DNA of 64,000 bases, taken from positions 18,639,517 through 18,703,516 of the forward strand of contig CM060469.1 of the NCBI GenBank assembly GCA_030544235.1, written 5' to 3'. The position numbers and the translations under genes were made by a program. This DNA comes from Lepturacanthus savala. Its lineage: Eukaryota > Chordata > Actinopteri > Scombriformes > Trichiuridae. The first letter of the stretch is position 1; every line of letters starts with the position of its first letter. The notes under the pieces were generated by a model. The model made no database searches and had not been told where the DNA came from. It saw nothing but the letters and a program-made list of their open reading frames with translations. Positions 34,021 to 47,402 of this stretch are shown here, piece after piece.

Positions 34021-36218
34021 AGGCACGCTGTGAGGTTCCAGTTCTCTCTGCCTGTTTAATTCAATTTAGCTTTATTGACATGAATGCTATTGAACATTAT
34101 TGCTAAAACATCAGTAATCAGATAAAATAAATAGCCTACATTTCATAAATTAAGGCAAAGTAGTAGTCATTTTTTATAGTAACGTGCTTTGTATGTGTGT
34201 TGGATCAGTGTTAATGTCTGTCTGTGTTAAAGATTTAACCCATCACAGCCTACTAGAAGTCGGCTGAGTCTGCAGAGACACTGATGTTCTTGACCATTCA
34301 ACTGTATACTAGTCTTGTTTATTTTATTTTTGGTATTATACTGTACATAAGCACATATTGCTGTTATCCATTATATATTAGTTCTCTTTACACATTAATA
34401 CATTGTGTCAGCCACTGCCTTCAGAAAAAAAGGAATCTGAAACTTTTTTGCACTTTTTTTCTCTCATCATGGTCAATCTTTAATGTATGAACCAGGTTAT
34501 TTGCTAATATCCACAATGGTTATTTAGTTATCAGACTGTCCTGTATTAAATGGGAGTGCATAAGCACCAGTGCTACGAGTGTAAAAAGTTTGTTTTGATC
34601 CCTGAGATATGATGAACATCCATCACGATTAGCAGTGATTCAGCCTGTTTTGTTGAAGCCATGCAAATCCCCTAATACTGAAAACACTATTTGAAAGGAA
34701 AGTAGCTATTGCCTTTCCTAAAAGTCGCTGAAAGTCACTAAATGACACCATTGTCTAATTTCGTCACAGAAAACAACTGCTAAATCACTTATTTCCAGCC
34801 GTGCAAGTCCTATTTTCTGCAGGTCATAAGCATCGTATAAAGATCAACGCAGTCATGTGGTTGAGTAAAAAAAGCTATGAACCCATTTCATCTCCCCATA
34901 TCAGAATCCTTAGTGAAATTATTCTATAGCAGGTTTAAGAATAAAATATAAATACCCGGGTATTTACTTCACTTTGTCCTTTTGCCATCATATTATTAAG
35001 TTACAAACCAATGTCAAATCAAAAAATGGGTTTCTATGCTGCTATCAATTTCACTTTATACTTTTCTGTAAACTGTCCATCCTTATACACCTGTCATGAA
35101 ATACACCGGTACATGTCAATTTACAAAGCTCTCCTTGGTCTATAACACAGTGTTGTCCACTGACGTTTGCACCTACTGCTTACATGCCTGTTCTGAAAAT
35201 CTCATCCTGCTGCAAAACACATTCGAAACACAATTGGTCATTTGTTATTTCAGACTCCCATGCCCTCAGATTGGAATATTTAACAAAAAGGAACAATTTC
35301 ATCTTCAAACTAGAAAAGCACTCAGAGAGCATGAATGAATACACACACTATCATAGAATGAAAATGTTCCCTTTTCTCAGTCGTATTTTGGATCAACTCA
35401 GTTCAGGAAAGGAGACTGACAGTAGCACTAAACATGAGAGCAGTTACCCTCCAGCCCACACACTACACAGAATGAGCTATGAATATGTATATTCAAATAC
35501 TTCACAACAGAAAATGTTCAGTTTTACACACATTGAAATGATAAGTTCTTTCCATATGAATTAAATGAAAAATTTGCTGAACCAGGTAAATGCCAGTATG
35601 AAAAATGAAAAAAAGAAGAAATATTAATTGTCCCTTTTATTGTCTGTATTAGATGTCCTTATTCTTTCCTGTTTCCATCGTCCTTTACAGATTGTTTATT
35701 GTCTTTCAGAGTATCTCCAAGAAAAAAAAATACTCTATTACTGAGAAAAAAAAAGTGTAACTGAAATGTTTTACTCCTTAGGAATGAGCTTTTGTTTGAA
35801 TACACTGGTATCCACACTGAGAATGAATGAACCATGAGTGTCCATGCAGCAATTTACAAGTAGGTGGAGCTGCCCCAGAGACAGCGCTGCATAATAGTTC
35901 TTTTTTGTTATCATTTGCTTTATTGCAAATTAATAAATGTACAGGCAAATCAAGCAAATAATCCTTTTTATGTCTGTTTCTTTTATTGAAAATACTTCTT
36001 TGTTTTTTAGAAAATGCAAAAAAACCTTTTTAGAATTTTCACATACAGACACACATCGAGTGCTATTGAAGATGAATGAATGAATGTTTAAGATACACAT
36101 CAATGATTTTTTTTTTAACGTAACTGATGACACAGATCAGTAAAGTAAACCAAACAGCAAAATCGAACAAAAAAGATAAAACCAATGAACAGAATGCACA
36201 TGAAAATAACTGAAAATG
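34021..36218. other. No gene recognised
   Basis: AT-rich. The segment near 34055-34155 begins TTCAATTTAGCTTTATTGAC, a type of dispersed sequence I have seen described widely in fish; family not assigned. The left end of the zinc-finger gene's 3' UTR may lie here: TTTATT, a minus-strand AATAAA, occurs near 35920 and 35980. Confidence 0.45.
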
Positions 36219-37634
36219 TCAGAGGTCAGAGTTGTACACACAAGACACACGGATGCCTTTTTTGTCTCCGACTTCCTGCATGAACAACTCCATATCTTCT
36301 CTCTCTTCAAAGGTGAAAGTGAAGGGAGCCCGGACTTCATCTTCATTCAGTTCACCATCCCTACCCATGTCATCATGTGTCATTAACAGAGAAAAAGTCA
36401 TTGTTTTAATATGCGTGCATTCGTATGGCGAAATTCCACTCCTCACTGAAAATTTCAAATTTGTTTTGCAATCATCCGATCCACAAATTTGTTTTTGGGT
36501 TGGAGCCCAGGTTTTTTCCTGCACGTGTATTGGTGAGCCCGACTTGAAGGATGATTTGTCATGAACATTTGTAGCATCGATGCACTGATCTGACAGCTGC
36601 CCTGTCTCTGAATGGCCTACACCTTTTGGCCTGTGTTTTCTATTAATATGCACCTGCAAGTTCTTTTTATTTAATGTGATGCCGCAGTGGTTGCAGAGGA
36701 GTTTCACCTGCTCACGGGCCTTTAATCGCCCTGATGACGACGATGGTGCTGCATCTGTTGATAGTAGAGGAGGAGGTGCTACCTGTGGTGGTAGTAGTAG
36801 AGGAGGAGGTGCAGCCTCTGTTGGTGGTAGAGGAGGAGGTGCTACCTGTGGTAGTAGTAGAGGAGGAGGTGCAGCCTGTGTTGGTGGTAGAGGAGGAGGT
36901 GCTACCTGTGGTAGTAGTAGAGGAGGAGGTGCAGCCTGTGTTGGTGGTAGAGGAGGTGCAGCCTGTGTTGGTGCTGGAGGAGGAGGTGCTACCTGTGTTG
37001 GTGGTGGAGGAGGAGGTGTAGCCTGAGCTGTTGTTAATGAGGAAGGTGGTGGTAACTTCTCCTTACATTGACCTATATGTTTAATATAAGCCATTCTCCG
37101 GAGGATAGTTCCCCCACAGTAACAACAATGGAAATGTGCTGTTTCCCTGCAGCCCAGGCTGCATTTCATGATGACAAAATCTAAAATGGAAGAAAGAAAA
37201 TATTTGGTAAACTGTCTTTTCTACAGTGATGCTTTATGAAAAGTAGCACAACAGACTTGAATTTTTCATTTGTTTATTTATAATAAAAAAGGAAAACCTG
37301 ACATAACATGAATTACTATACATTCATGTTGGAAAATAAAAGTACACAATGATGGAAGGTTTTTGTAGAATGACAGGCCAAGACATGCAAACAACAGAAG
37401 GTTCTATACAGTTCTAAACATTGAACACACACACACACACACAACTGGAAATAATGCATACATACCTTCATGTTTCACAGCAATGCTCACATGATTTTCT
37501 ATGTGGTATTTCACCTTGTAAAAATCGGCAAATGTCACTTTACAAAAGGTGCAGTGAAAGCTGCTGCAACACTGTCTGCATCGTTTTACAGACTGAAGGG
37601 GGTCTTGCCGTCTCCTCAGTATCGTCTGATGCAT
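36219..37634 (-). CDS. Fish-type zinc-finger protein with proline-rich repeat (two coding exons)
   Basis: Exon A 37466-37634 and exon B 36219-37180 join across a 285-bp GT-AG intron (37181-37465, phase 1) to give 376 residues. I chose the ATG at 37634 because it follows an acceptor (CTGCACAG) and the frame holds the first finger. Motifs: a C2H2 finger at residues 28-48 (C-x2-C-x12-H-x3-H), a C-x2-C-x12-H-x3-C finger at 75-95 that begins just after the splice, a Pro/Ala/Leu-rich repeat of about 90 residues, another finger-like CNHCG...HINRKH, and an acidic C-terminus. The pairing of a short finger, the splice and a second HFHC finger resembles an uncharacterised protein family common in fish genomes. 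Target and role are unknown; nucleic-acid or protein binding is inferred from the fingers. Confidence 0.68.
36757..37024. repeat. Coding minisatellite for the Pro/Ala-rich region
   Basis: GGTGGTAGAGGAGGAGGTGC-type units in multiples of about 24 and 48-51 bp lie inside exon B of the zinc-finger gene. All length changes are multiples of three, so the frame stays open. On the minus strand it encodes APPPLLLPQV and APPPLPPTQ alternation. Confidence 0.85.
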
Positions 37635-38631
37635 CTGTGCAGGTCACACACACACACAGGCACATGATTTTAATATGAAAAAATTACAATAAGTTCTTAT
37701 AATACACAAACACACTGAGCACATTTTATTTTATTTATTTTTAGTCCTAATCAAGTGAACTGGGAAAGTCTATGGTACTAGCTAAGTTAGAATGTGTCAT
37801 AATTACTGAATGTACATTACTATTCAAAAGTTTGGGGTCACCCACACAATTTAGTGTTTTCCATGAAAAGTCACTTTCATTTACCAGCATGAGTTGTAAA
37901 AGAAAATATAGTCAAGACATTGATATGGTTAGAAATAATGATTTGTGACCCCACAAATATGATGCTCCGGATACTCAACCTGCTCAAAGGAAGGTCAGTT
38001 TTATAGCTTCTCTAACCAGCTAAACTGTTTTCAGCTGTGCTAACATGATTCTTCAAGGGTTTTCTAATCAACCATTAGCCTTCTGATGCAATGAGCAAAC
38101 ACGTTGTACCATTAGAACACTGGAGTGATAGTTGCTGGTAATGGGCCTCTATACACCTATGTAGATATTGCACCAAAAACCAGACATTTGCAGCTAGAAT
38201 AGTCATTCACATTAGCAATGTATAGAGTGTATTTCTGATTAGTTTAAAGCTATCTTCATTAAAAACAGTGCTTTTCCTTTAAAAGTAGGGAAATTTCTAA
38301 GTGACCCCAAACTTCAACAGGAGTGTAATTACCACACATTGCACGATAACACCCAAAATAATAATTTAATGCTTATGTTGACATAAATCAGCATATGTCT
38401 AGGACGTTTAAACACTTAATCATGTTTATGTTAAATTGAGACTTACAGCCATTAAGTTGAAGTCCAATCAGTTGCTCAGAATTCTCTCCAATCCAACGAC
38501 AACTACCACTTTCCTCCACTTGGTGCAGGCAGGATGTGGATGGCTGGTCAGCGGGAGGACCTGCACCGGCTGTGGGGAGTGATTGGACCTGGAGGCGGAG
38601 ATGACTCTAGAGCAACTCCACCCTCCTGGTT
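37635..38631 (-). other. Intron and upstream 5' noncoding exon of the zinc-finger gene (predicted)
   Basis: A segment at 38447-38631 on the minus strand has an acceptor (GCTGCTACAG), GC-rich content and a strong donor (GGCTGTAAGT at 38447). No reading frame is open from its start, so I read it as a 5' UTR exon. Between it and the first coding exon lies an intron with a Tc1-like miniature element. Confidence 0.4.
37813..38327. mobile_element. Tc1/mariner-type miniature element
   Basis: TA at both ends (37813-37814 and 38326-38327) bounds terminal inverted repeats sharing AAGTTTGGGGTCAC, at about 37829-37842 and, inverted, 38298-38313. The 515 bp between have no transposase. The sequence type is very common in teleost introns. 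Confidence 0.8.
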
Positions 38632-38957
38632 CTGTAGCAGCATGCAACATTATTGACACTTCAAGTTGTCATGCGTTTAAGTTTTTTCACAATGTATTTC
38701 GTTAAACAATGCAGCTTTATTGCATGGCGCACAAACAACATAACAGGAACCCAAATAATATGAGAAGCACGTATGAAATAATGCACTGAATGCGACTGGA
38801 CGAACAACTCTCCACAATAATAAACAACATAATAACAACGCATTATTGAAATATCACAAAACGTGTTTCAAGCACCATAAACATGTACCGACTTTTCTGT
38901 TTATTACTGATTCAGTATGACACCGCTAATCGTGATAAAGGTGCAGCTAACTCACCA

Positions 38958-39190
38958 GAATAGTTTCAGAAAGTTCTAGAACATGCTGCGAGTCGCTCCC
39001 CTGACCAACTCCGGGTTCCCCAGGTACGTATTTTCTCCACGTCCACTTCTAACGACAATTCTATCACAGTTTATAACAAAAAATAATCACTTCTGGTCGA
39101 TAACAGTGGCACCACGCTAGGCTGTAGCCTGGGGTTTCTCTCGTTCTCTCTGTTTTTCTCGACCGTGACTCACCTTCTCACAAAGAGAAA
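38958..39190 (-). promoter_or_regulatory. Candidate first exon and promoter of the zinc-finger gene
   Basis: A CpG-richer block ending, on the minus strand, in a donor ATTCTGGTGAGTTAG near 38957. It includes a GAACTTTCTGAAACT motif. No ATG with a long frame lies here, so it would be 5' UTR. The assignment to the zinc-finger gene rests on strand and position only. Confidence 0.35.
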
Positions 39191-39711
39191 AAAGTATCTG
39201 TCTACGCCCTGAAAGATGAAATACACGGCTGTTAACGCTGGGTTAAGGTTAGGATCACTGCCACTTTTAATCATATTTAATAATCAACAGAGAGTGGATC
39301 CAGACGCTTCAGTTACGCCTTCTGAAAACACGCCCCTGTCCTGCAGCTGCTGATAGACCGGTGGTGCGTTCAGGGAAGCTCGGAAACTCAACACCAGGCG
39401 AGAAACAACTGGCGCAATCAAAGGGATTCTGTAAATTACACAATTATGAACACAATTATGAATCTTGATAATATACAAACAAACAAACACACAAACAGAC
39501 AAACACAAGTGCTCCATACATAACCAGCCTTCAAGGGCTCTCATGGACATTCTTATGACATTTGACAACTGCCTCTTAAACTACATGCCTTCTGCTTACC
39601 TGTTGTGACTGATTTGTTTTTGGCTTTGTTTTGTGTTTTCATGTTTAACTTGTTTTTTTATTCTATACTCTGTTTTAACGTAGTATTTTCCTGCATCACT
39701 GTTGTGGCCTC

Positions 39712-39761
<50 letters not shown>

Positions 39762-40917
39762 CCTCACAGGGCTCACAGTCCTCCACTAAGAATCCCTTGT
39801 CTATTATTATGGCCAATGTTGGTTTGTGTGGAGAGACACACAAATATGAAAACAATATTGTATTACAAACCAACACAGTGCAATAACTTTACATTTTTGC
39901 TTCATGAGCATGATAAAAGTATAATGTACCATTGTAAAGCCAGTGTGAGGGACCTCATTTGTCTTGACTGTAGTCTGCTACCATTTAGTGTCGATTTGTA
40001 TATGCATCCAGTCACATGTAGAGATCCTACTATCAGGTTAAAAGCTGACATTCTAAATTTGTGAGGATCAGTATTTGCTCTGTTATTTTTCTCTTTAAAT
40101 CACCAATTTGGCTGACTCATAAAAGCCAGAAGTGGTACTAAATGAAGATCACTATTACTCTATCATTATGCTACTGATTATTTTGCAAATAATAATAATT
40201 TTAACCCCTGGTCTTCATTCTTTTGAATGGCTCTCAGAAAGAAACAGAGCCATAAGATCCAGCTCACCTCAAAGAGCTGTAATTCCCATCACCGACCCCA
40301 TGGAACCATGCACAGATCAGGCCTGGTTCTAATGTCTCCAACATGCTTCTTTTCAGCCTGCTAAAACGCATGAATATGAACTTGTCCCAAAACACAAATT
40401 CATTTCATAATTTTGATAATATATATTGTGGCTTGAGAGAGACAATCTTGATTAGTGTGAAGGTATTCTCTGAAGTCATTGTAATGCTGTAATGTAGTAA
40501 AAGCAATGATGTTGCCTAATTTCAACACATTTGTTTCATTAAAATAGAACTATAAAGGCTGTGTGCTGCCAGCTGTTTCCATGCTGTAATACGCATGTGT
40601 AACTACTTTTGTCTGTACAGCAACACGATACTGTGATGACCCTGAAAGCAAAGATATTTGTTAGCCAAATTCAATACTGAAGTGTGAAGCTCATGGTATT
40701 AACATTGGTTTGCATTTATTAGATGTCACAGCTATATTAAATTAACTCCTCATACACAAAAGTGAATTGATTTTAGTTTAATCTGACCTGGACCTAAAGT
40801 AGAATATGTTCAGTCTATGGATTCAAATAGAACCAGTTACAGATCTTTAAACAAGAAATCACCCAAACCAGGCCACAGCTACTTCCCAATAAATGACACA
40901 CAGCAAACATGGCACTT
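39191..40917. other. Intergenic; TG microsatellite at 39715-39758
   Basis: No coding exon seen. A pure TG run of 22 units lies at 39715-39758. The rest is AT-rich sequence between the zinc-finger gene's promoter and the 3' end of chp1. Confidence 0.6.
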
Positions 40918-42371
40918 ACTTTATTGAAAATTAAATTCATGAATCATTTAATAATACCTATAGACCAACATGACATAACATGTGAATCATATCTGATTGA
41001 TAACCACATAATGATTAATAAAATGGTCACATCGTACTTCCTGCACTCAGCTGCTGGAGAGTGTTCTAATAATGATTTAACAAACTTACATTAAAGATTT
41101 AAGGGGTTATACAGCTACACTCCAGTTCTTGTACACAAGCCTGTACAGAAAATATATTTAACTTTAAGATCTGAAACTCGCTGGATAGTGAAATAGATTG
41201 CAAGATTATCAACAAACATGTTTTCTTAGCCACAGTGACACTGATCATTTAAAGAAAAGCATAGCGTTTTATCTTCATTTCCTAAGCCTAAAATTCCAAA
41301 CTAACTGGTCCACAGCCATCCACCTTATGACCTGACTGTTAGTCAGAGCTTTATAGAGTCCCAATTAAGGGGAAAAACGGTTTTTAAAGTAGGCCATGGT
41401 GGCAGCTAAATCACTGTGATACAATTTTACAGATGTACTATGTTATCAGACCAGTTCCTGGTCAAAAGCAAAGTCATAGCAGCATTTTGTGTAAAATCTT
41501 CAGTCTTACCAACATGCCACAGTTTTTTGTTGTTAATTAGTAAGCATGTATTATTATTTTATTTCATAGAACATGTGGAATCAGCAGCGGCTTCAGCAGG
41601 CCCCAGGTGGTAACTGAGTTTTCAAGGATGGTCAACTCACTTTGGTTGAAGTCCCAACAATTGAAACAAAAGCCACAAGAAAATAAAACACTTAAACATG
41701 GCCATTGGTTCCAGTTTACCATTGAGATATTAACTTACAAAAGGGAATCAGAGTCATGGCACTTCAGTGAGTAAAACAAAATATCTGCAGCAGGTTTTGC
41801 TTTGCTTTGAAGGACAAACTTAGACTGGATGGTCAGACTTACGCTGCCACACGTTAAAGAGAAGGAGTCATAAGATACTGTTAGTAGTAAAAATAAAAAC
41901 AGTTTTTAAGTGGAGTCATACATCTTAATTTGAATCATATTTATATGGACAAGGACGCAGCATGTGCTAAATATCCATTAAACAGCATGATGAGTTAGGA
42001 TAAACTTACTCACTGGAATAGCAAAATCTTAATTGTACCATGCTATAAAATCAGGTTTCATGTGAAAGTGGAACAAACTGTGACCCTCTAAAAGGTTTCT
42101 AATAAATAATGTTCCATTACTGGGAAAAAAAATACATAGCAACATTGCATAAAACAACCCAAGGCACACAACTTTTCCCTTTGTTTACAGAGCAGTGCAA
42201 AGGCAGGAACTCAAGGTCTATATCATCATCATCATCTACCTAATGCTTGGTCAGAGTGTGTACTAGAGGTGTGGGCCACAGCAGCCTGCTGAGAAGCTGG
42301 ATGGGATCATGTCCTGACATCAACCGACATGTTGAAGCTTTACTTAATAATAAAAAAAACAAAACAACCAT
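40918..42371 (-). other. chp1: Probable chp1 3' UTR
   Basis: Downstream of the chp1 stop on the minus strand. The far end is placed at a TTTATT (minus-strand AATAAA) at 40920-40925, giving a 3' UTR of about 1.45 kb. A nearer candidate exists near 41559. No RNA evidence is available to decide. Confidence 0.4.
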
Positions 42372-45300
42372 TTAGTGCAGGAACCGGATGCTCATTTTCT
42401 GTTCCACATCCACCTTCTCCAAAACCTGTAAAAACATTCAAAAACAGAACAAGTTTAGTTACCAAAGAGAATTATATGCCCATGTTGTGGTCCTGTTATG
42501 TTTAACCCTCGTTTTCCACTGGATACGATTCATCGATCTGCAGCTTTGCTCCATTTCCCCCCTGCGTCATTTCCTACCGGGAGCGTTTCAGCCACAGAGC
42601 ACCTGAGGGCACAGGTGAGCTGGGTTTGGGAGATGACAAGATCACCCACAAATCACAAGATCATGTGAGTTGGTGTACAACCACAGATGTATAAATAGAA
42701 ATACAATCAAAAAAAAGTCACTGTTTTACCTTTCCTACTCTGTCTGACCTGACCTGCTGGTGACTTCATTTTTCCTTGAAAGGATGTGTGGCTACATAAA
42801 AAAAATGGGTGATTTTCAGCCTTGAGGATGAACCTCTCGTCCTCCATTGTGTCTTCTTCTGGTCTGGAGCCACAAGTCATGACATAATGCCCATGTAAAG
42901 TGATTGGGAATCTACTCATGTTTCATAGTGAAAAATACCAGATGCCCATGTAATTTTCTTTTCCATGCAAGCATCCTCTCTGGTTTGATCTCTGCTGTAC
43001 AGATTAACCTAACTTCATTGTGGCCTCTGTCAAAGACGCAGAGCGAAGTACTGAACTGACCCTGGGATGCTGCTGAGATGTTCCGCAGCGCGTCTGGTGG
43101 AAACACACATGTCAACTATCAAGTGGCTGCATTATGCTTCCAGTGGAAAAAGGGGGTAATGGACACAACATGACAATTTCACTGCCACGCTTAGGGGCTT
43201 TAGCAAATATTAATCTTAAATTGGTGTAAATCAATAATAAATATGTATTCTGAGTTGTAACACCTTGGAATTAAAAAAGAAAAAATGTTTTAACTCTTTA
43301 AATAACAGCTGTTGTGATGACATCACTTATTTTTATGAGACTAAAATTGAAATATTTTTAGTACAGTAAAAGCAAGGGATAAAACTTTTGTTTACCTTTG
43401 GGGGCTTCACTTTGATAGCATCATAAAATTTAATGCATGATTTTATGCTGTAATGCCCATGGGATCAAATAATCTTTCCCCTTAATAAATCAGAAGTCTG
43501 TATTTTAGTTACATGTACATAGACCGGAGCTCCAGGTGACCCAAAGTCTGCACAAAATATTTGGAACGAACACTGAGGTAGCACATCTTCTCATGCCGTT
43601 ATTATGATGACTCTCACTGGCTAATGAGTGTGACACATGAAATGTTCTGGTGGGTGCTACTGATCAATTTATACTCATCACAGCCTGCTGGCAGGACCCT
43701 GCAGATATGTTGTGGTAATATCAACCAAATCATTGGACCCAAATAGACCTACAAATCCAGAGTCTAAGGTATATTAAGGATGAATTGCTTTAATTTGTCT
43801 TTGGATGGATATATCAAATAGCATTTGTTATGTTGTTACTAATTTATAAACACTGGTAAAAATCAAATAATATAGTGCAAAGAAGTAGATAAGAAAGAAG
43901 CAAGATGAAGAAAAACTTGCCTTGATGAATTCGTTAAAGGAAATGGAATTATCTCCATTCGTGTCAGCCTCCTGGATGGTCCTATCTGCAATGCTGCCTA
44001 GCTGTTCATCTGAAATGTTCACGCCAACCATCATCCTCAAGACCTGCGAAGAATAAACCACTCATTTAATGGTTGATGAATATCAGTGAAAGACATTCCT
44101 GGTTTAATGATTAAATATTAGTCAGGGTGTTTGCTCAAACAATGTGGTTGAATGTTTTCAAAACCATGTTAATGCTACATGCATTTAAGCACCAAACAAG
44201 ATAATTTGTAGTTCTTCCAATTAAATGGCGAGTGATCAGCAACCACACTTGACGGTTTCTGAAAAAACGGCACACAAACATTATGTAGAGCTGCACACTT
44301 AAAGTCTTACAGTCTTGTGCATCACACCAAGCAGGTGACACAAATGTTTTGCGCAAAACAAGAGATCTGTCTGAGTCATTTAACCCTTAGCTTAAAGCAA
44401 TTACAGGTCACAATGTCACCGAAACCGAGATGGCTTCCCAGTGGGACGGCAAATAACACGGGGGGAGCACAGAGGAAGCCAAAATACAGGATATTAGGCT
44501 GTCTGGGAAAAATCAACCTGTAGTTTAGGTGAGATGTGTCATTATCAGCACAAGGGCCAAGTTTCTCTTCGACTCTGGCTCTGTGTAGAGCTCTTTGAAA
44601 TATATATTGCACAATAGCATTTGCCTCTTTGTTAAACATGGAACAAATGGCAAATATTAACATGAAGAAGAGACATTTTTGAAATAATATTTATTCACCA
44701 TTAGGATGATGTACTTTGTTGTTTCACCATATCACAAACTCACTCCCACTCACCTGGAGCAGCTCATCCCGTGAAATTTTGTCATCCCTGTCCAGGTCAT
44801 ACAGACGAAAAGCAACTGGAAGAAATTGGACAATATTTAAGTCATAAAAGACACAGTAAGCCCACGTTATGAAATCCTGTGAATGTTCATGATCCCAGTC
44901 AGCGGCTCCACCCAGACAGGCCTGAATGACTGAGCTCCAGACTCACACAGCAGCTTGTTTGTCCGGCTGTTGAGCGGCTCACTGGCTGTGGCATTCTTGT
45001 TCTTCTCGTTGTCCTCAATTGGTCTGAAGTGAGCCAAAGTTCGCATGAAGCCCCGGAAATTTACCTGGTCCTCCCTGAGAACCGAGAAAAAAAGATTAGG
45101 ACACAATAAAATAATCATTTCCTAAAATTTATGGATAATAAGACACAAATAACAAAGCACTTATTTTTTTGTCATTCAGATTAGAATCACATTCAAGATG
45201 AAAGTTGCCTTTGGTGGAATGATGAAAACTCCATCTAGTTACGACCAAACACTGTCACAAAGAGTAAAATATCTTAACAAATATCCTCAAGTTGTTCTAA

Positions 45301-47402
45301 AGCAAACAAGCCAATACCAGAAAAACAAAAGAACATCTGCAAACATTAAAAACCATGGCTAAAATTAAGACGCCTACACATCTGACTTTTTGGGATTTTA
45401 ATGATACATCTGCCAACATCTGGTTTTCGACTTCCACACTGATAAAAACAGCAAAACAGCTGCCAAATATATAGAGAACCTGCGGTACTCAAAACCTCAG
45501 TTGATTTTTTTTTTCCCCCTACACAGAATTGGCAGAAAAGACTGAAGCTTCTCGAGTCTGCAGTTGAGGAGCCACAACTGCAAAGCATGAAAGGCTGGTT
45601 CAGCTTTGTGGTGGTAGTGACTCAAACGCATAATGCACACTCCTGCAAAAAAAAAACAGACCAATAACAGACAACTCACGCTTCAGGGAAGAAGGCGTTG
45701 ATGATTCTGTCTCCCAGAGGATTGATAGCCAACTCCGGGATCCTCTGGAAATCTTCTCGACTGCAGATACAAAGATATGATGGAGTGAATTTACGATAAT
45801 ATATTTTAGGAAGTCAAAAGAAAAAAAAATGTTCAACTGCATCCCTACATCAAATTAAAAGACATAAGAGGACAAAAGTCATGGGACCATGATTTTCAAT
45901 ATTCTTTAGAAGTAGATGTGATTTAGGAGGAAAAACTTCAAAAAAGGGATCATTGTCCACATAAACAGCATCTTTTTGAGTTCTGAAAAATGTTCTGGCT
46001 GCTAAAATAGATCAATTGAAGTCAGTGAAACAGATCTTGGCTTGTAAAGATCCATCAGTAAAAGCAGAAGTTGGCCTGCTGCGATACATGTAAAATCTGA
46101 CTGTTGTGGCAACTAACGAACGATAAGAAGGTCACCTTGAATACAAATGAGGCTGCACCTGAAAAGCATGACCATAACTTAAAGATTCACGGGAAGAACA
46201 AGTAGAAACAAGATTTGTTATGTGTAAATACATCTTTCAAAAGAATTTGTTCTAGGAAACGGACACAGACCGGTGTTTTCTTTTTACCCTTGAAAGTCTG
46301 ATGAAACGAACACTCTCGGTCAAGTCAGAGTGCAGCGCAAAACGAAGTTTCAAACTTCGTTTTAGTAGTCTTAATGATTACCAATGTCTTCACAGATTGC
46401 TTGTTCTGTCCAGACTGAGGTAGAGCCAGAAGTTAAATCACAAACTAATGTCACACCGAGGTCTCAAACGAACACTGGAAAAAAATCAAACCCTGCCCAG
46501 ATAATAAACTTCAAATACAAATCAAAGTGGCGCCCATCTAAAAATGATTGATATTATGTTAAACTTTGACTAACCACCTTTGTGTAATAGCAACAGAATC
46601 ACATTAATGGCTGAACACATTTTACAGAGCAACTTTTCAGCAGATTTGCCAAACTCCAAAATCTAATAAAATACAATCTAAATTCATTTTTCGTTTATAC
46701 AAACTTAATTTAATAACAATTCTAATCGTTATTATATAATTATAAAATTAATATAATAATAGAAAATGTCCTTCTAAAATAAGCAAGTCAGCATCTGGCT
46801 GGTGTTTAGTGTGCAAAAATGTCACATTGGTGCTTATAAGATGTTATAAGTGTGTGATTACCTGAGGGTTCCGTTTTCTCCTTTATCAAGACTGGTGAAG
46901 CGACTGTAGAGACGAGTGATCTGACTGTGGGAGACTGAAGGGAGGAAACACGAGATAGAAAACATGTTACCAACAAACGACCTGCACATGACAGAAAAAT
47001 AGGAAGACAAAACAGCATTTTTCTTCATTACTAGACATTATTACAGTCAGAATCACAAGTCATTGAACTATTTCAGCCCCTATGAAGCCGAGAGAGGCGG
47101 ACAGCAGCATTATATTAACAGCAGTATTTACTAGTTAAGTTAGTTTTAATAATCCATTTTAAGTCAGGAGATCACCAACGATGTTACCAGTCTTGGTTAA
47201 TTTATTGTCGCGACTTCCCTTCACTAACCATCACCTACAATGAATGGCAGCGTTAATGTTTGAGTAACATTTAGCTAATGTTTCAGCCTCTTCAATCTTT
47301 TACAACTAGTCGAACTAGTCGAGGTCACAACTTACAACCAGTCTCTTTCTTGATTTCTTCAATTTCCTCTTCTCTGAGTAACGTAGACGCTCGGGAGCCC
47401 AT
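42372..47402 (-). CDS. chp1: Calcineurin B homologous protein 1 (CHP1), complete, seven coding exons
   Basis: Exons on the minus strand: 47336-47402, 46862-46934, 45680-45760, 44947-45074, 44754-44815, 43921-44043 and 42372-42425. They join in phase to 588 nt, 195 residues, the length of mammalian CHP1. The protein starts MGSRASTLL (Gly2 for N-myristoylation) and ends KMSIRFLH. EF-hands 3 and 4 are canonical (DLDRDDKISRDE and DTNGDNSISFNE); EF1 is degenerate, as is usual. CHP1 binds the cytoplasmic tail of Na+/H+ exchangers, inhibits calcineurin and acts in vesicle traffic. The last intron has a GC donor (AAG|GCAAGT at 43919-43920). Exon 3 ends GAAGC, giving PEAEDQ where the human protein has PEGEDQ. 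It has no coding defects. Confidence 0.97.
42506..43156. mobile_element. TIR element in the last chp1 intron
   Basis: CCCTCGTTTTCCACTGGA (42506-42523) and inverted TCCAGTGGAAAAAGGGGG (43139-43156) bound 651 bp without a transposase. TTAA precedes the left end but the right side reads TAAT, so neither a piggyBac-like TTAA nor an 8-bp hAT duplication is clear. The terminal repeats resemble those at 17496-17879. Confidence 0.6.

Noticed and set aside
36676..37026. Plus-strand Gly/Ala- or Val/Glu-rich frames
   Set aside because: They are the antisense of the proline-rich coding repeat of the zinc-finger gene.
37421..37678. Plus-strand frames near 37.5 kb
   Set aside because: Antisense of the zinc-finger exon and flanking AC microsatellite.
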